A stretch of 64,000 bases of DNA, from positions 645,173 to 709,172 of the forward strand of contig HG738141.1 of the NCBI GenBank assembly GCA_000499405.2. The letters are read 5' to 3'. Each line of letters starts with the position of its first letter. Position 1 is the first letter of the stretch. The DNA is from Onchocerca volvulus. Lineage: Eukaryota; Nematoda; Chromadorea; Rhabditida; Onchocercidae. This document shows positions 38,835 through 52,900 of this stretch, piece after piece. The notes beneath the pieces were generated by a model that saw only the letters and a list, made by a program, of their open reading frames with translations, was not told the DNA's origin and did not search any database. Both the position numbers and the translations under genes were made by a program.

Positions 38835-39095
38835 TGATTTTCAAAAACCTGCTCCTTTTCTTAGCATTAATTCTGTTCGCATTATCCGATTCCTTTCCTT
38901 ATTTTGTTTTCATTCCGGAAACGAAAGATCAATCACTTCCGGAAGAATGTTTATCAACTGTTAATAATCCGATATCTTCACAACTTTCATCTGAACAACT
39001 AATGAATGCGTAATTTTGCGATTTTGAGTTCATGTTTGAGAAAAATCTTTGAGTATAAATTCGCATATTTCATTGTATTCACAAACATTTCTAAA
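38835..39095 (+). pseudogene. inverted degraded copy of the transporter's last exon and 3' UTR
   Basis: The plus strand here is clearly homologous to the minus-strand exon at 32010-31834. Shared blocks include CCTGCTCC, GCATTAATTCT, TTTCATTCCGGAAACGAAAG, CACTTCCGGAA and ACTAATGAATGCGTAA-like ends, with the stop at 39011-39013. Homology continues about 85 bases into the 3' UTR (CATATTTCATTGTATTCA). The copy has a one-base insertion near 38853 relative to the parent, which shifts its frame, and the TTTTTAG acceptor is not preserved. No copy of the preceding exon was found, so it is a fragment. Because intron-side and 3' UTR sequence are both present, segmental duplication is more likely than retroposition, but only a short intron stretch is comparable. 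Confidence 0.85.
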
Positions 39096-40936
39096 TAAAT
39101 CAACAAACAAAAATTCGAATCAACCAAAGAAACAATTATAATAAATAAATTCGCAAACGATGATTAAAATTCTACATATTTTGTCAAATTACGAGAATAA
39201 TATGCAATTGATGAATGAATTCAATTTGAAATATATTATTAAATTTGCATAATCATATCAATTCTGTTATCACAATGGAAGAGATAACGTCGATACGAAG
39301 GAAAATTGGAAAGATTTACCTAATCAAAAATCAAATACGTTTCACGGAAATGAAAATTATAAATATCCAGAATGAAACTGATATTTCACCAGAATATCTT
39401 TGATGTTTTTACAGCCGGCATTTATTCGTCCATATTTGATAACTAAAAAAGTTTGGCTAAAAGTTTTAATTCCAATTAAATTTTATACTGTTATCCACCT
39501 AATCGTTTCCGATTAATTCGGGCCTACTAGCACTCCGTATTATTTTTATCATGACTTCTATTCCAGGTATTTTTTCCCGGTTTTTAAGAAAATTTGTAAT
39601 CCAAATGATTCATGAATGTTTATGAAATTTTACAAAAATCGAAAAAAGTTATTAATTTCCATAATTCAAACTAATATTAATCTATGTAAATTTCGCTCAA
39701 AACTCTAAACTTGGAATTTGTAGAATTTTAAAATTAAGTTTTAACAATTTTATTAAAAGAGGAAAATTAACTTATGAAAATTTTGTTTTGTTAAAAAAAA
39801 AATAGCTGGAAGTTATGAATTATTGCTATTTACGATACTAGGCAATTTCATAGGTAAAAATGCTGTAGAATCTCATGCAATGATGGTAAATTTTGAAGCA
39901 ATTTATTAATTCTATAACCGATGATAATTTTGAGTTTCTCTTAAAATTTGATTCTCTAATTCTATGTTCTTCAATTCAAAAAGGACAGAAGCATTATTTC
40001 ATTCATTAAGTTTTAAAATTTTCTCCTCAAGTAGTATTAATTTCGATCCAACTTGATAAAAGGAGTAGGATTCTTATGAAAAATTAGTTATAAGAAAATT
40101 AAATTACAAGAATGATGTGGATCGTAATATTTTCTTATATCTGCTACATTATTAGGTAATCAGATGAACTGGAACAGAAAAAGTTGTACTGCAAATATGT
40201 CTTAAATTTATCATTTTGTTTACTTTTTGTTCTTCAATTTTGTTTTTCTCTTATTTATCATAAAATAAAACAAAAAGGAGAAAATAAAACTAAAAATTAT
40301 CTTTAATTGAGATTTCATTTTAATTCTCTTGCTATCTATTTTGCATAATTTTATATTCCATTATATATCATATCTTTATTTTTTCGCATAACATTTGACA
40401 AACTTTAGATAAAATTTCATGATCTCTGAATTCCTGCTATTTTTTCTGCAATTGTTCTATAAAATATCATTTTAGTGCGATAAATTTGATTAAAGTTGGA
40501 TTATAGCTCTTTTTTACTTTCATTTCATTGTAACAAGCATTTCAAGAATTTTAAATACCATTTTTTTTTTTAAAAATGCTAGAAAAAACAAAAAAAAAAA
40601 TGGGAGCCATATTTTTCGATTTTTTACTTAAATAGTCTTTAAAAAAATTCTAATTTCAACAAATTAAATTTAACAAATTTCAGAAGGCAGATTAGACGAT
40701 GCAATATTTTCAAATTATTAGCACCTATGACGTCATATCAATCTAAAAATGAGGAAAAAAAATTCGGATAGTATTTTATTTATAGTTTTATCCATTCATT
40801 ATCCATAAAATAAAAAAAAATAATTTGCAAAATGAATACAGTTCCTCGAAAAATTATTTTGCATAATGCTGACGTATAAAATGACACCTTTGACTTTTCT
40901 AATTAATTTCAAAATTTTTCAAATTATTAAATTATT

Positions 40937-41035
40937 ACTATATAAATAAAAACATAAATGTTCATTGTTACTTGCAACACAATGTTTCAAATTCTTCACC
41001 GATTTGAAAATCTGAGACAACGTTGCATTCGAATA
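40937..41035 (+). repeat. dispersed repeat, copy 1
   Basis: TATAAATAAAAACATAAATG at 40941 matches TATAAATAAAAATGTAAATG at 58097, and both continue GTTC or TTC. About 80 bases on, TTGCATTCGAATA (41023-41035) recurs in inverted form as TATTCGAATGCAA at 58185-58197. The family was not recognised. Confidence 0.55.
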
Positions 41036-43185
41036 GGCGCGTATTCAAAACATTCGGATTAGTTCAATCGGCCACGCTTGACATGACCGGATCAATCTAG
41101 TTATATCAGAAAATAAATCTTATGATGATTTTGAAATTGATCTTTCACTGAATTATTAAAACTTTCACGAAATGACAAATAATGATATTTTAGTTCGCTT
41201 GAAATCATTTTCATTGGACAAAATGGAAATGTTATCAAATGTTACTGCTTCAATCAAGCAGAAGAACAAAATTACCAAATGCCATATCATTTAATTTATT
41301 TTATATCAAAAATAACGATTGCAATTGAAAATATTGGACAAGAATAAATCAATAGTTTTTTCTTTTTGATTTGATGTTATATTTGGACAGTTTACAATTT
41401 GAAAAGTTCGAATCATAGCTTACTTTACCATATCACAGATTTTTTAATATTTAATTAAAAATTTTGAAGTGTCTTAAGTTGATTTTAATGTTGTATTTGC
41501 TGTGCAAAGTTCACCTACTTTTGCATAGTTTCCTTTTGGATATGTATGGAATAATCAAAACCATCCACATGATTCTTTTACAATTGCAAAATAGATTTAA
41601 CTTGGAAACAAATATTTGAGAAAAATAAAACTACTATAATAAGTCATTAATATTTATCGATTAGTTTCAATATCAAATAATCTGGTTTATTTTATTTAAA
41701 CGTTTATTAAACTTTTTCTTCCGAACTACGTATTTCCAAGGTGTCAATAGAACAGAAGTGACAGAAAAGGAAAGTCTGCATTCGGTATTGACAATTTTCA
41801 AAATGTAATGTTTAACATCTTTCAGCTTGAAGTAAGAAAAAAAAAAAAAGAGAGAATATTGGGAAGAGAATACGGATTCTAAAAGTTAAATTATTATCAT
41901 TAGCCAAAAAAGAATTCCATTATGGAAATATTTTAATTCTAAAATCTTATAAATATTCTACTTTTTTGACAAAAAAATTATGCAAAAATCTTAGACAGTA
42001 TGTTTTACATTTTTGGATGTACATGCTATGAAATTATTGAAAAAAAAAAAATTCCGGAGGAAAAATTCTCCGAAACTTTTTACAGATAATATTCTTTCAG
42101 ATGTGAAAATAATTTACACAAATCATCCATCAAATCGCATATACAAATGGAAAGACTGAATAAAGGTTTGAGATGTAATTTCATTGTAATATTTTAAAGA
42201 TATATATTAATGATCATTAAAAAAATAATTGTTTCAATTATAACACCACCTCATAAATACCAACAGACAATTTATGCAAAGGATTAAAAAACGAGGAAAA
42301 ACTTTGCCGCAAAAAAATTTTCAAAAATTAGAGAAAAAAACTGATATAGGGATCACAAATAAAAACAATTATTTATTTAACCTATTTATCATTATTGTAA
42401 TTAATTTAAATTATTTATCAATTTAAAAAATCCATAAAAAAATGTTTCTTTTTTTGCTCTTACTCGTATATATAAATGCAACGATATGGAAAATCAAAGC
42501 ATTATTTCTAAAAAATTATTAGGATTATTTATCCATAGTATAAATTTAAAAAAGATTAAAAAACGATGATAAAAATTCGAATTTATGCTTAAACAAAACA
42601 ACACTTAATTTCAAGAGATCAATAATTCAACTGATTTCATTCTTTGTTTTTCCAATTTAGCAAAATTTTTCAGCTAAAAAAAATTTACAATTTTACTAAC
42701 TCATTTAAAAATTACTAGCAAATATTTCACATGTTCTTTGCATAATGTCATATATAATATACGTAAGTTTTCATAATTTACATAGAAAAGTGAATAACAA
42801 AATTGATTTCCTCCTCCTTCAAAGTCATTTCAAAATAATTGATAATATCAATACTTGCTGCACAAGAAAATAAATGTAGCATTAAATAAAAACAATAAGA
42901 AGTAAATATCGCTACTTTGAACATTTAAAGAAAATATAAGGTTTTAAAATAGTTCAAGATCTAAATTATATCTATTACAAGAGATCTATAAAACTGATAG
43001 CTCTCTACGATTGCTTACTATTAACATAATGTTTTATGAGAGACTTCTATTTTACTAAACAGCTAGTAAACCATGGAAACTCATATTAGAAGTCACTAAT
43101 ATCGTCAAAATAAAATGAAAGACATATTTTGTTTTCAAGATCTCAATAATAATTCTCTAGATCACTATAATCATCCTTATAATAG

Positions 43186-46100
43186 CTAATCCAGTTTTTC
43201 AAGACGTTCCAGAATAAGTCGACTGATCATATCACTACTCTCTTTGTAATTTGCAAATGGATTTACAGATGGTCGTACTGAAAGTAAATCACGCAAACGA
43301 TGTAATGAATCCAATGTACCAACTGCCGAAACAATAATACGATCTGTAAATTTACTATAATCCAATTCATCTTCTAAAATTTCATTTAATATTATGTTTA
43401 TTAAACTATAAATATCAAAAAATTAGATGTAATATATAGCATGAAAAAAAAAGATGCATCAAAATCAACCAATAATAATCTCCAATAATTTATGAAATCT
43501 CAGCAATGCACTAATAAGATTATTGTTGGCAAAATATTCGAGTCAAGTTTAATTCAACTTGGAATTAACATTGCATATGCAAAAAACAAAGTAAGAAATC
43601 TTCTTACTTTACTTCTTACTTCTTCTTATCATCCAATGATAACTTCATAAATTCAAACAATAACCAAATCAGCGAATTGAGTAAAGCATCAATTAACTAA
43701 ATATGAAGGAATAATTGTAAATGTCAATTATTCTGACCTTTTTTTCGATGTGTAAATTGTCGCATTTGCAAATATTTCACACCAGAATGCTTATGCACTT
43801 TTTCACGAAATTTTGCTAAATGTAGTGGTGATTCAATAGGTAATTCGATCATAAATGATTCAACTTCAATCGTTCCAAACTGAAAAGAAAAGATTTTACG
43901 TTTATAATATTTTTAAAAGATTAGGAATAAATTTATTAAGTAATGATTATTTTTTCCAGTAACTATTTTGCAGGAATAAAATAACGTTAACAAAATTAAC
44001 GAATACATCAACTTGCAATTTTATGATTAAGTGAGTCACCACTTTCGCATCCTGTACCAGTCAATGTTACATGATTAAAATTTCCTGTCAGAGCTATACT
44101 AAACAAAGTTTTCAAAGCAGCCTGAAAATATGGAAACGATGTTAAATATGAAATAAATCATTTATTATGTTTAAACTCGGTATTTCAACAATCTAGCATA
44201 AAAATTGAGCACAAAAACCATCATTTAAAAAATTAAGAAAAGAAATAAAGTAAGAGGAAAAATTCTGGCTGAAAAAAATATTCCAAATCCGAGTATCCCG
44301 TAAAGCTAAAAACGCTATGCTAAGAACAACGACGCCTTTCTTATTTGAAAGATATTCATAATCATTTAAAAAAGGGAAAAAAAATTTATCTGATTTATAG
44401 AATTCACAAAAAAATAAAATTTTCATATACAATAACAACACCTATGATTATTATTTTTATAAAAAATGAATATCAATGCTTTATTTCTATTAATTTTGTT
44501 ATCCATGTAATGCTCTAAAAAGAACTGTTCTGTCTTTATAGCATACTTATATACTATGATAACAATAACATCGAATATTGATAAAAATTATACTTTATTC
44601 AATTGTATCCATTGTCCTCGTATTAATAACGATCGATATCCAATATTCCGAAAATTTAGCATTTTTAATGTTTGCATCGTACGCGAACTAAGAAATTTGA
44701 AAAATTTTAACAAGCATATACCAATACCACCAACAAGATTATGTAAATCGCATTCCAATTGAGAACTTTCGTCAATAATTTCCGCTGTCTAAAAATTCAT
44801 GGCAGTTATTAATTGGAATTCAAGAACAAAGAAATGCCTTAAAATTCAGGATAAAGCTTTTTATTCTGAAAATTTTCGGAATTTTAAAGAAATTAATCTT
44901 GTTAAAGTCACAATTCATTTCACCTCTTCCAGAAATTGTACTTGCAAGATATTTTTATCATCGGCATAATATCCAAGACCAAACTGTATAAACAAAAGGC
45001 AAATATGAATAGCATTTAGTCGTTCCTTTAATAATTCATGAAAAGTAGCCCATTTGACGAGAATATAGAATAAATCTTCAAGACCTGCATTTATTCAATT
45101 AAATGAGATTTAACTTATATGAGATATAACAGACAAGTAAACAAAGGATTTTATTATTTTTTTTAAATTTTAGAATATTTTTTCTTCCTTTTTAACTTCT
45201 TGAAGTGGTAGTTTCCTCAGGATTTTTTAGATTTTATCGTAGATTTTCGTTAGTTCATAAATTTATGTTTCCTAATATAAATTAATCCTTGAAAATACAA
45301 TGGTATTAAATATACCTTTGTAACGGCTACAGTATGGTTCAAGAATACAAGCAACTTGATTCATTTTCATTATGCTTGACATAGTCCATTTCATATCCGT
45401 TGCATTTGCTATGCAATAATTCTTGATGAACTGGAAGTTTCTTTCGTTTAAAAGAGAAATTTCAGTTTAGAAATATTATAAATTCTAGGATTTATTAGAT
45501 TTATTAGTATTCTAGGATTTCTTAGTATTTTTTTGTCTAAATTTGAAAATTATAAAAAAAACCAAACTAACTTCAGATGCATTTTCACTCAGTGGATCTA
45601 ATAACTGTACCATTGTTTTACCATGTATCAATCTTACTTCTTGTTTGACCTGGCACAATATATCCCAAGCAAGCCAAGCAAACGACAAAATTCGATGTGT
45701 TGTATCCATTGATGCATTGCCTATTGTATTGGCATGAAGTAATGATAATAATTTGTAAACACTAATAATGTTAATTATCGGAATAATTATAGTTACTGAT
45801 AACAATACATTACTATTATTTTTATAATAGATAACTATAATACTTATAATAATGATTATTACAATTAATGCAAATAATAATTTTGGCGTTTGCTACAATA
45901 AAGCAATCAAATCTAATTAACAGTTTGAAAACGTCAATTATCAAATCCTTTCAAACTTCACACTGATAATTATTGGTCTGAATTAACTTAAAGAATTTCG
46001 AAATTGTAAAATTCAGCATATAATTCTTAGGCTTCATTATAAACTATTACTATCATTTTACTCAACAACATTTCGACCCATTAATGTACTAGACCAAGTA

Positions 46101-49100
46101 CTCCATTTCATTCTAAAAGTCTAAGCAGTGAAAAAAAAAATTGCAAAATTGGTGGGTCATATAGAAAAAAACCGTAATTTATTAAATAGAAAAGAAGAAA
46201 TGAACAAATACTTACGATAACATACAATATAATATGCCGATGCTTTTCGCTTCATTTCCAAAGATGGATAAATACAAATACGCCGTTCTTGAAAATTTCC
46301 ATTTTGATAATCCTCATGATCGGGTAACGTGTTTTCCAAAAATCCACCAAATTCATCAAAGAAACGATAACGATATCTAGAATTATTATAATTCTTCAAA
46401 ATGCAGAAAATCAAATTATTAAAGAAATTATAAATCAGTATAAATTTTGCTGATATTTAAACTAACTGGAACCTACAAGATTTGCTTACCAAAATATTCC
46501 GAAATTATTAATTAAAAACCATAATATATCTATCACGTTGATTTTTTGGAATTTAAGAAAATCTAAAAAAATATGAAGAAGTTTGAAAAAAATTACGCTT
46601 TAAAAACAGCCGAAACTTTCTTCTCGATTATATGATTTGTATTATAAAAGGACATATCATCTCTATCACGATCATTGATTCGATTTCGAATAACGCTAAT
46701 AAAACCGGAAAATAGTTGTCCTTCATCTTCAATGCCGTAATTTTCCATTAATGACTGCAATAATTACTTATTATAAGACCAATCAAACATATAAGATTTG
46801 ACATAGATGGATTATCATGTACATTCTAGAATCATGCATACTCTAATTGTAAACATATCTATCGTAAATTTAGAAGAAAAAGCCATCTACAATCAAAGTT
46901 ATCGAGCACTTACGATTCTCAAAAACTATAATTATTAATAATTCCATAAAATCTAACCCTTATATGTGCATGATAGGAATCAAGTTGAGCTTGAGCAATA
47001 TTCTGATACTGTTCCCAATCAGGATACTCTAAATCTGGATCCAATGTAATCGATAAACTTCCCTCCATAGCAGCTGTGAGATTCAAAGCATCGCTTAGAC
47101 GTCTGATACGTCTGCAAACTATCATATATCAAAAAAAGTTCAATTTCCCAAACTCTTTACGAGAAACTATATATGGTCCAAACAGAAATTTCTAAAATTA
47201 ATTAAAAACATATACCTAAACTAAATGAAAGGGAAAGTAGTGAAAAGTCCAAAATGAATATAAAAGTAGTGAAAATCGAGAGATCAACTTCTGTCAGAGT
47301 TAATAATCATTAAACAGACCTATACAATTGTCCAACTAAACGTGATGAAATGTAACTCGGTTCATGATTTTTGCACATGAAATCCGGCCAACGTTCGGCT
47401 CTTTCCGGTGGGAGCATATTTCCATCTTTACCAACTGTCCATTGTTTTGTTAATGGGGCGGGCGCATTGCCCGTTTTCGGAAAATCCACAGCTTTTGAAT
47501 GCTTCTTTGCTATATTGATGCAAACCTATAAACAAAACAAATTATTTCCCCTCCTATATTTTCATCTTTTCAATAGTAAATTAGAAAATCTTCACGCCAT
47601 ACATATTTTTTTGCAATCTAATTCATATAAATATTTTATGTCTAAATTTGATCATAAAATTCAAATTTTTCAAAACTGAAAAATTTCGATGAAACTAACT
47701 CATAACAGAGAAAAGATTTTTGAAAAAAATTAGCATTGAGAATAGAAAAAACTAGGCAAAAAGTAATTCGAGTTGTGGTTAGTGTAACACTGAGAAGTAT
47801 TTTATTTTATAAATAAAAATGGTTTAATTATTCTTTGATTGATTCGATAAGAAATGAACCATATTTAAAATAAAATCATACTTCACTTGTGATGCCATAA
47901 AGATCAGCATTAACTAAAAAAGCATTCGAAATTGAGCCAATTGAATCTTGTTTGATATAATTAACAAAGAATTTTCGCATTTCTAATTCCTTGAAACAAA
48001 AATCTTTAAGCAATTTTTTTTGAAGACAAAAATTCATTTAAAAGATAAGAATAATTTAATAATCATTAGTTTTCAATGATAATTCCAAATGTTAACTAAC
48101 AATAGGAAAATCACTTCATGAATAATCGTATATTAATAAAATACACAAACCACTTGTTCTTCTTCGACGATTTTACTGTCCGATGCACTTTTAGTAAAAT
48201 CTAATGGTGGTTCATTATGTTCAAACATCAGTTCTGGATCCCATATTACCGAATATTCATCACCATCTAAGTCTGATCCTGAGTTATGATAATTATTTTT
48301 AAACAAAATAATACTGCAAATGGCCAATTAATTTTTTGAAGTCATCAAATCAAAACAATATACCAGCCATTTCATCCGGATGTGGTCTTGGCCCATGCTG
48401 CGGAAAAACGACAACGTCTACTAGATGATGCAATTCAGGAATATCAACTGCTTCAAAAACTCGCACATCACCAGCAACAATACAGGGATTCTTTGTTAAC
48501 ATCACTTTACCTGAGTAAAATGAATAATATAAGAAATCAATTAAGAATATAGCAAAAATTTTTTCATTTAATAATAAAATCTTTGATTATAATAGTTTTT
48601 TTATTTTGAATTGCTGTTCATACCAGTTAAAATAACTTTTGCAGCAGATTTGGATGGTGTTTTAAGCCAAATATTCTTTGTGCATTGCACAAAAATTTGA
48701 CCCCATTGCAATAGACCCGTTTCATCCATTATGCCAAACATCGAACGACCAAGATGCGGCGGTACTTGAATTTGTATTTTAGTGATCAATTTTTCTAAAA
48801 TAATGTCAAGCTTCCAAAAGACTCTTTACATACATCAAATATTTGAAAAAAATTATGATTTAAAGAATATACTTAAAGTGCATCTAATATTTGCCCTCAG
48901 CAAACTTCGAAAAAATGGTTCTTGTGTCAAAGCAAAACCACGTGCAAGTGATAGAAGTGAAACGTTGATACGCCATGGTAATTCATTAAGTTTTTCACGA
49001 CATCTGAAAATAATTTGAAGATATTTTAATATCAAAAATTATATAACGTTACATTCATTTCAATTTCTGATTCGATCAATTAATGCTAGAAATTTCTGTT

Positions 49101-49901
49101 TACATCAAATATTTGTCCAATTTTTGCCTTCGAAACTAATCAGAAAATTAATAATAAGCAACGAACTTTTCTTCGCTCATTAACATATCAGCTAATTGTG
49201 TTATTTGTACATCCAGTAAGTCATGTATGCGCTTTTTAATTCGTTTATGCACAGAAAAACGTTGCATTCCACTAACCTGTAATTAGCATAATATCTATTA
49301 TTAATTATTATTAACATAGAAAACATAATTTAATGCAAAAAACAAAAAACTCTAATTATAAAGTTATTTAATACAAAACGATTTTAAAAATTATTTCGAT
49401 TTGGTTCTTAGAGGAAATGCTAATTATTGATAAATATCTTTCATCAGAAAAATATTGTATTGTTTATTTTAATATTTAATATTTTATTTGTGTTAACATG
49501 TATATTTTAAGTAATGTAATCACATAACTTCTATCATCATTAATGATCTAAACTATATGCTTTTTAGGATTTGATAAACTAACAATGGCCTTACGCAATT
49601 ATTTACTTAATTTTAAAATGTCATAATCCTGGATGCATTCTAATAATTGTATTCAAACAATTTGCGGATATACTAGAGTAATTGTCGAATTGTTATAATG
49701 TTTCTAGTGAGAATCATGTAACTATATGAAATAGTACCTGAATACTTAAGTATTTATGATCTATTTTGCATGATCATGTATAAGTCTCAATTGTTGAAAT
49801 TTTTCAAATTATTATTAATAGTGTGACAAATTCCGCCTTACTTCAGACTAATATCTGAGAAATATCCATAGATTTTGTAATGTCTTAATATAAATTTCTA
49901 C

Positions 49902-49937
<36 letters not shown>

Positions 49938-52900
49938 ATTTTCACTGCAGATGAGAAATGCATGCTTTCTCCTCCTTCCCTGAATTTTCTCATTAAATTC
50001 AAATATTGAATTGTGAAAGACGCGTTAGAATTTCTGAGTTTCATTTCCGACAACCTCATCAATGGATATGAAAAGTGGGCGTACTTTGCTGTGATGCCGA
50101 ATACGGTAATACATTGCTGGCTTGCGCAAAATTTTGTTTGATTTTTTAAAATTTCAAGGATATCATAAAATGAATACGCAAGAAATACGATTTATTTCTC
50201 GCTTATTATTATAATCCAATATTTATTCTACAATTACCTGATCCAATATAGATATCATTGGGCGATTGAGACAAACCGGTGTCGGTGTGGAAAATTTCAC
50301 AATTTCAATATATTCATCTCGTGGTGCTTTGAATTTATCCTGTATTAATCAACCATTATTATTATTTTTTTTTGATCTAAAGTAAATGTAGTAACTGAAT
50401 GTAATTTTCTTCATATAAATTTAATTTCTCTTAAAATTAAATAAAAACAAATCATCAAAAATAAGTCAGAATTTATTAGGACAGAAAAAAGAAAGAAATC
50501 AAAAGACAAGTCAACGGATTACTTGAGATGGACGAAATAAAACTGCTAAATCATTTTGCTTATTTGTCATTTTGTTATTATCGACCACATTATTAGCAAT
50601 AGCCCAGTGTTTGCGTTGATCCAAACTAGGATCTACAGATAGAACACCTTTAATGCCACGATGACGAATCTAAAATATTACAGAAATTGAAGCTAAATTT
50701 AGAAGTAAAATGGTAAATATATTTTGATTTATTGAATCAATAATTAATAATTCAAAATAAATGCTGCTTCGCACTAATATACTAGCTAGAATTAATAGAA
50801 ATATAATAATTATTGGTGATTACACTAAAATAAACCTGATAACAGCTAGGAACTGATGTGCCTAATCCTACATCGAAAGCTATTTTTTCAGCAAACTCCT
50901 GCGATACTTTGCCAACACCATCCGAAAATATATAAAAAGTTTGATTCGTATCTCGTCCACCAATAATGTCATAGGTTTTGTTATATTTATGACGTTTTAA
51001 TGTTACTGTACATCGCTGAAAAAAAAAAGAAAAAAAACATAAATAATAGACTTGAAAAAGCATGGCATAATGGTATTTTAGAGGTGGAAAGCAATATTAA
51101 TATAAGGAAGTATAAAACAATATCTCATTATAGGAGTTAATCATAATTACCGGATTTCTCGAATTTAGAAATGATGTATTTTTGCTCAAATCATCATGAT
51201 ACGCATTTTGCCTTTAATAAAATTAGCAATTTGCATCATTTATGCTATTCATATAGCATAAAAATTGATCATTCAGTTATTTGGAAATAAAAAATATACC
51301 TTTGCTTGTGTAAAACATTGTCCCATCCGTGACATCATTTTTGGTATATTACAACGATCAAATTTCCCTAATTGTTCACGGATTTTATGCGCTTGTCCAC
51401 CTTTTCCATCATCATAAAAATAACAGCCATTATCTCGCATTTGTGAATTTGATGATCCAAGATATACAAAGTGTCGATCTGTAACAGAAAATAATCTTAT
51501 AGATTTATTGTTAGTTCCTAAAAAAATTTGATCATCAAAATTAACCCTTGGCTTTAAGATATTTACATGTTTAATATTTTTCAGAATTTGAAAGGAAATT
51601 AAAATTGATGGAAATGATAAGCCAGAAATCTAACACTTATAACAAAAAAAATAAAAAGATGAATTTATCTCAAATTTTCGAATTTTATTAATAATCTAAT
51701 TTAATATGAATAATATTTGGAATTAACATGATAAATTTCAAATACAATGATTTAAATATTTCACTATCTCACATTACTATATTTGAAACAAATTCACGAT
51801 AATATTTCAAAATATTAAGGAAGATATTATTAAGAAATGAAAAATTCTCAATTTAATTACAAAGTCGCTGAACTTATCATCTGACTTCTTTTCTTCATAA
51901 GGAAAAATAAAAGTTAAATAAAAAAAAAATACCTCCGATATAAATTCCTCGTGAAAGTGTGTTAAAAGTTGTTGACTGTATTAGAAACAGACCAACAGTA
52001 TTTAACCTTAACGGTGTACCATCATCATCTCGAAATTGTATTCGTAATGCGCCATTTCCGTCTTTGTCAAACGTTCGAAGTACCCGATTTCCCATTAATA
52101 ATTCAGGTACAACAAGCAATACACGAGTTGGTGTTATGATTACCTGAAAATTTACATTTACCAAAAGAAAAGATAAACAAATAAATAAATAAGTATTTAA
52201 GAGAAGAAAAATGTAAGTTTTCGTGATATATTTCATATTTATGTTAAGATGCAATAATTTAAAATAATATGAACTTCTTCGAATCAAATTTTGTTAAATT
52301 ATGCAACTTATATTTCGTCAAAAAATAAGCAACAACTTATAATCTGCTGCAAAACATTTGTTATTCATAATTTACCAAATCGTTTAAAATTAACCTTTCG
52401 TACATGTTGATAGCCTTCTCGCTTATTCTCTTGGTAAATTTCTTCCATAACATCTTTTTGTCTTAATAGACTATTTCGAATTTTTTCAAAGGATGTAAAT
52501 AAACATGGCACTTGCTTGGTTTCATCAACCATATTTATCAATCGTTCCAATGCTTCTAATGTTAACTGAAGCAGATAAGGATAATTAAACAGATAATTAA
52601 TTATGTAAATAGTCGACTAAATATTGTCCTGCTTACTGTTCTTTATGAAAATGTAAATTTTTCAACATTTCTATATCATTTTGATGTGAAAAATTGTTAA
52701 TTTGTAATTTCAATGAATGTTTTCGAATTTGATTTAACAAATATTTGCAATAATAGTTTTCGCTTATTATAAAATTCCTTATATTAACGAATTGCAGCAA
52801 TGTCTGGAAATTTATTTTTTGCGGGAAAGATTTATTCGCACCTCCTTATTATCTCTAAATGTTTGCAAAATCATATCAATAAAAGCATCACGCGTTTTGT

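Larger units (their letters stand above)
36585..43185. other. 6.6 kb region with transporter exon copy and repeats, no intact gene
   Basis: Upstream of the transporter start and downstream of the RdRP stop. Apart from the repeat at 36931, the foldback at 38604, the exon copy at 38835 and a dispersed repeat at 40937, I see only AT-rich DNA. The patch 40990-41100 has notably higher GC than its surroundings and no open frame. No tRNA-like fold or other RNA gene was recognised. Confidence 0.5.

Noticed and set aside
40990..41100. GC-richer patch as a non-coding RNA gene
   Set aside because: No tRNA, 5S, spliced-leader or snRNA hallmark could be identified.
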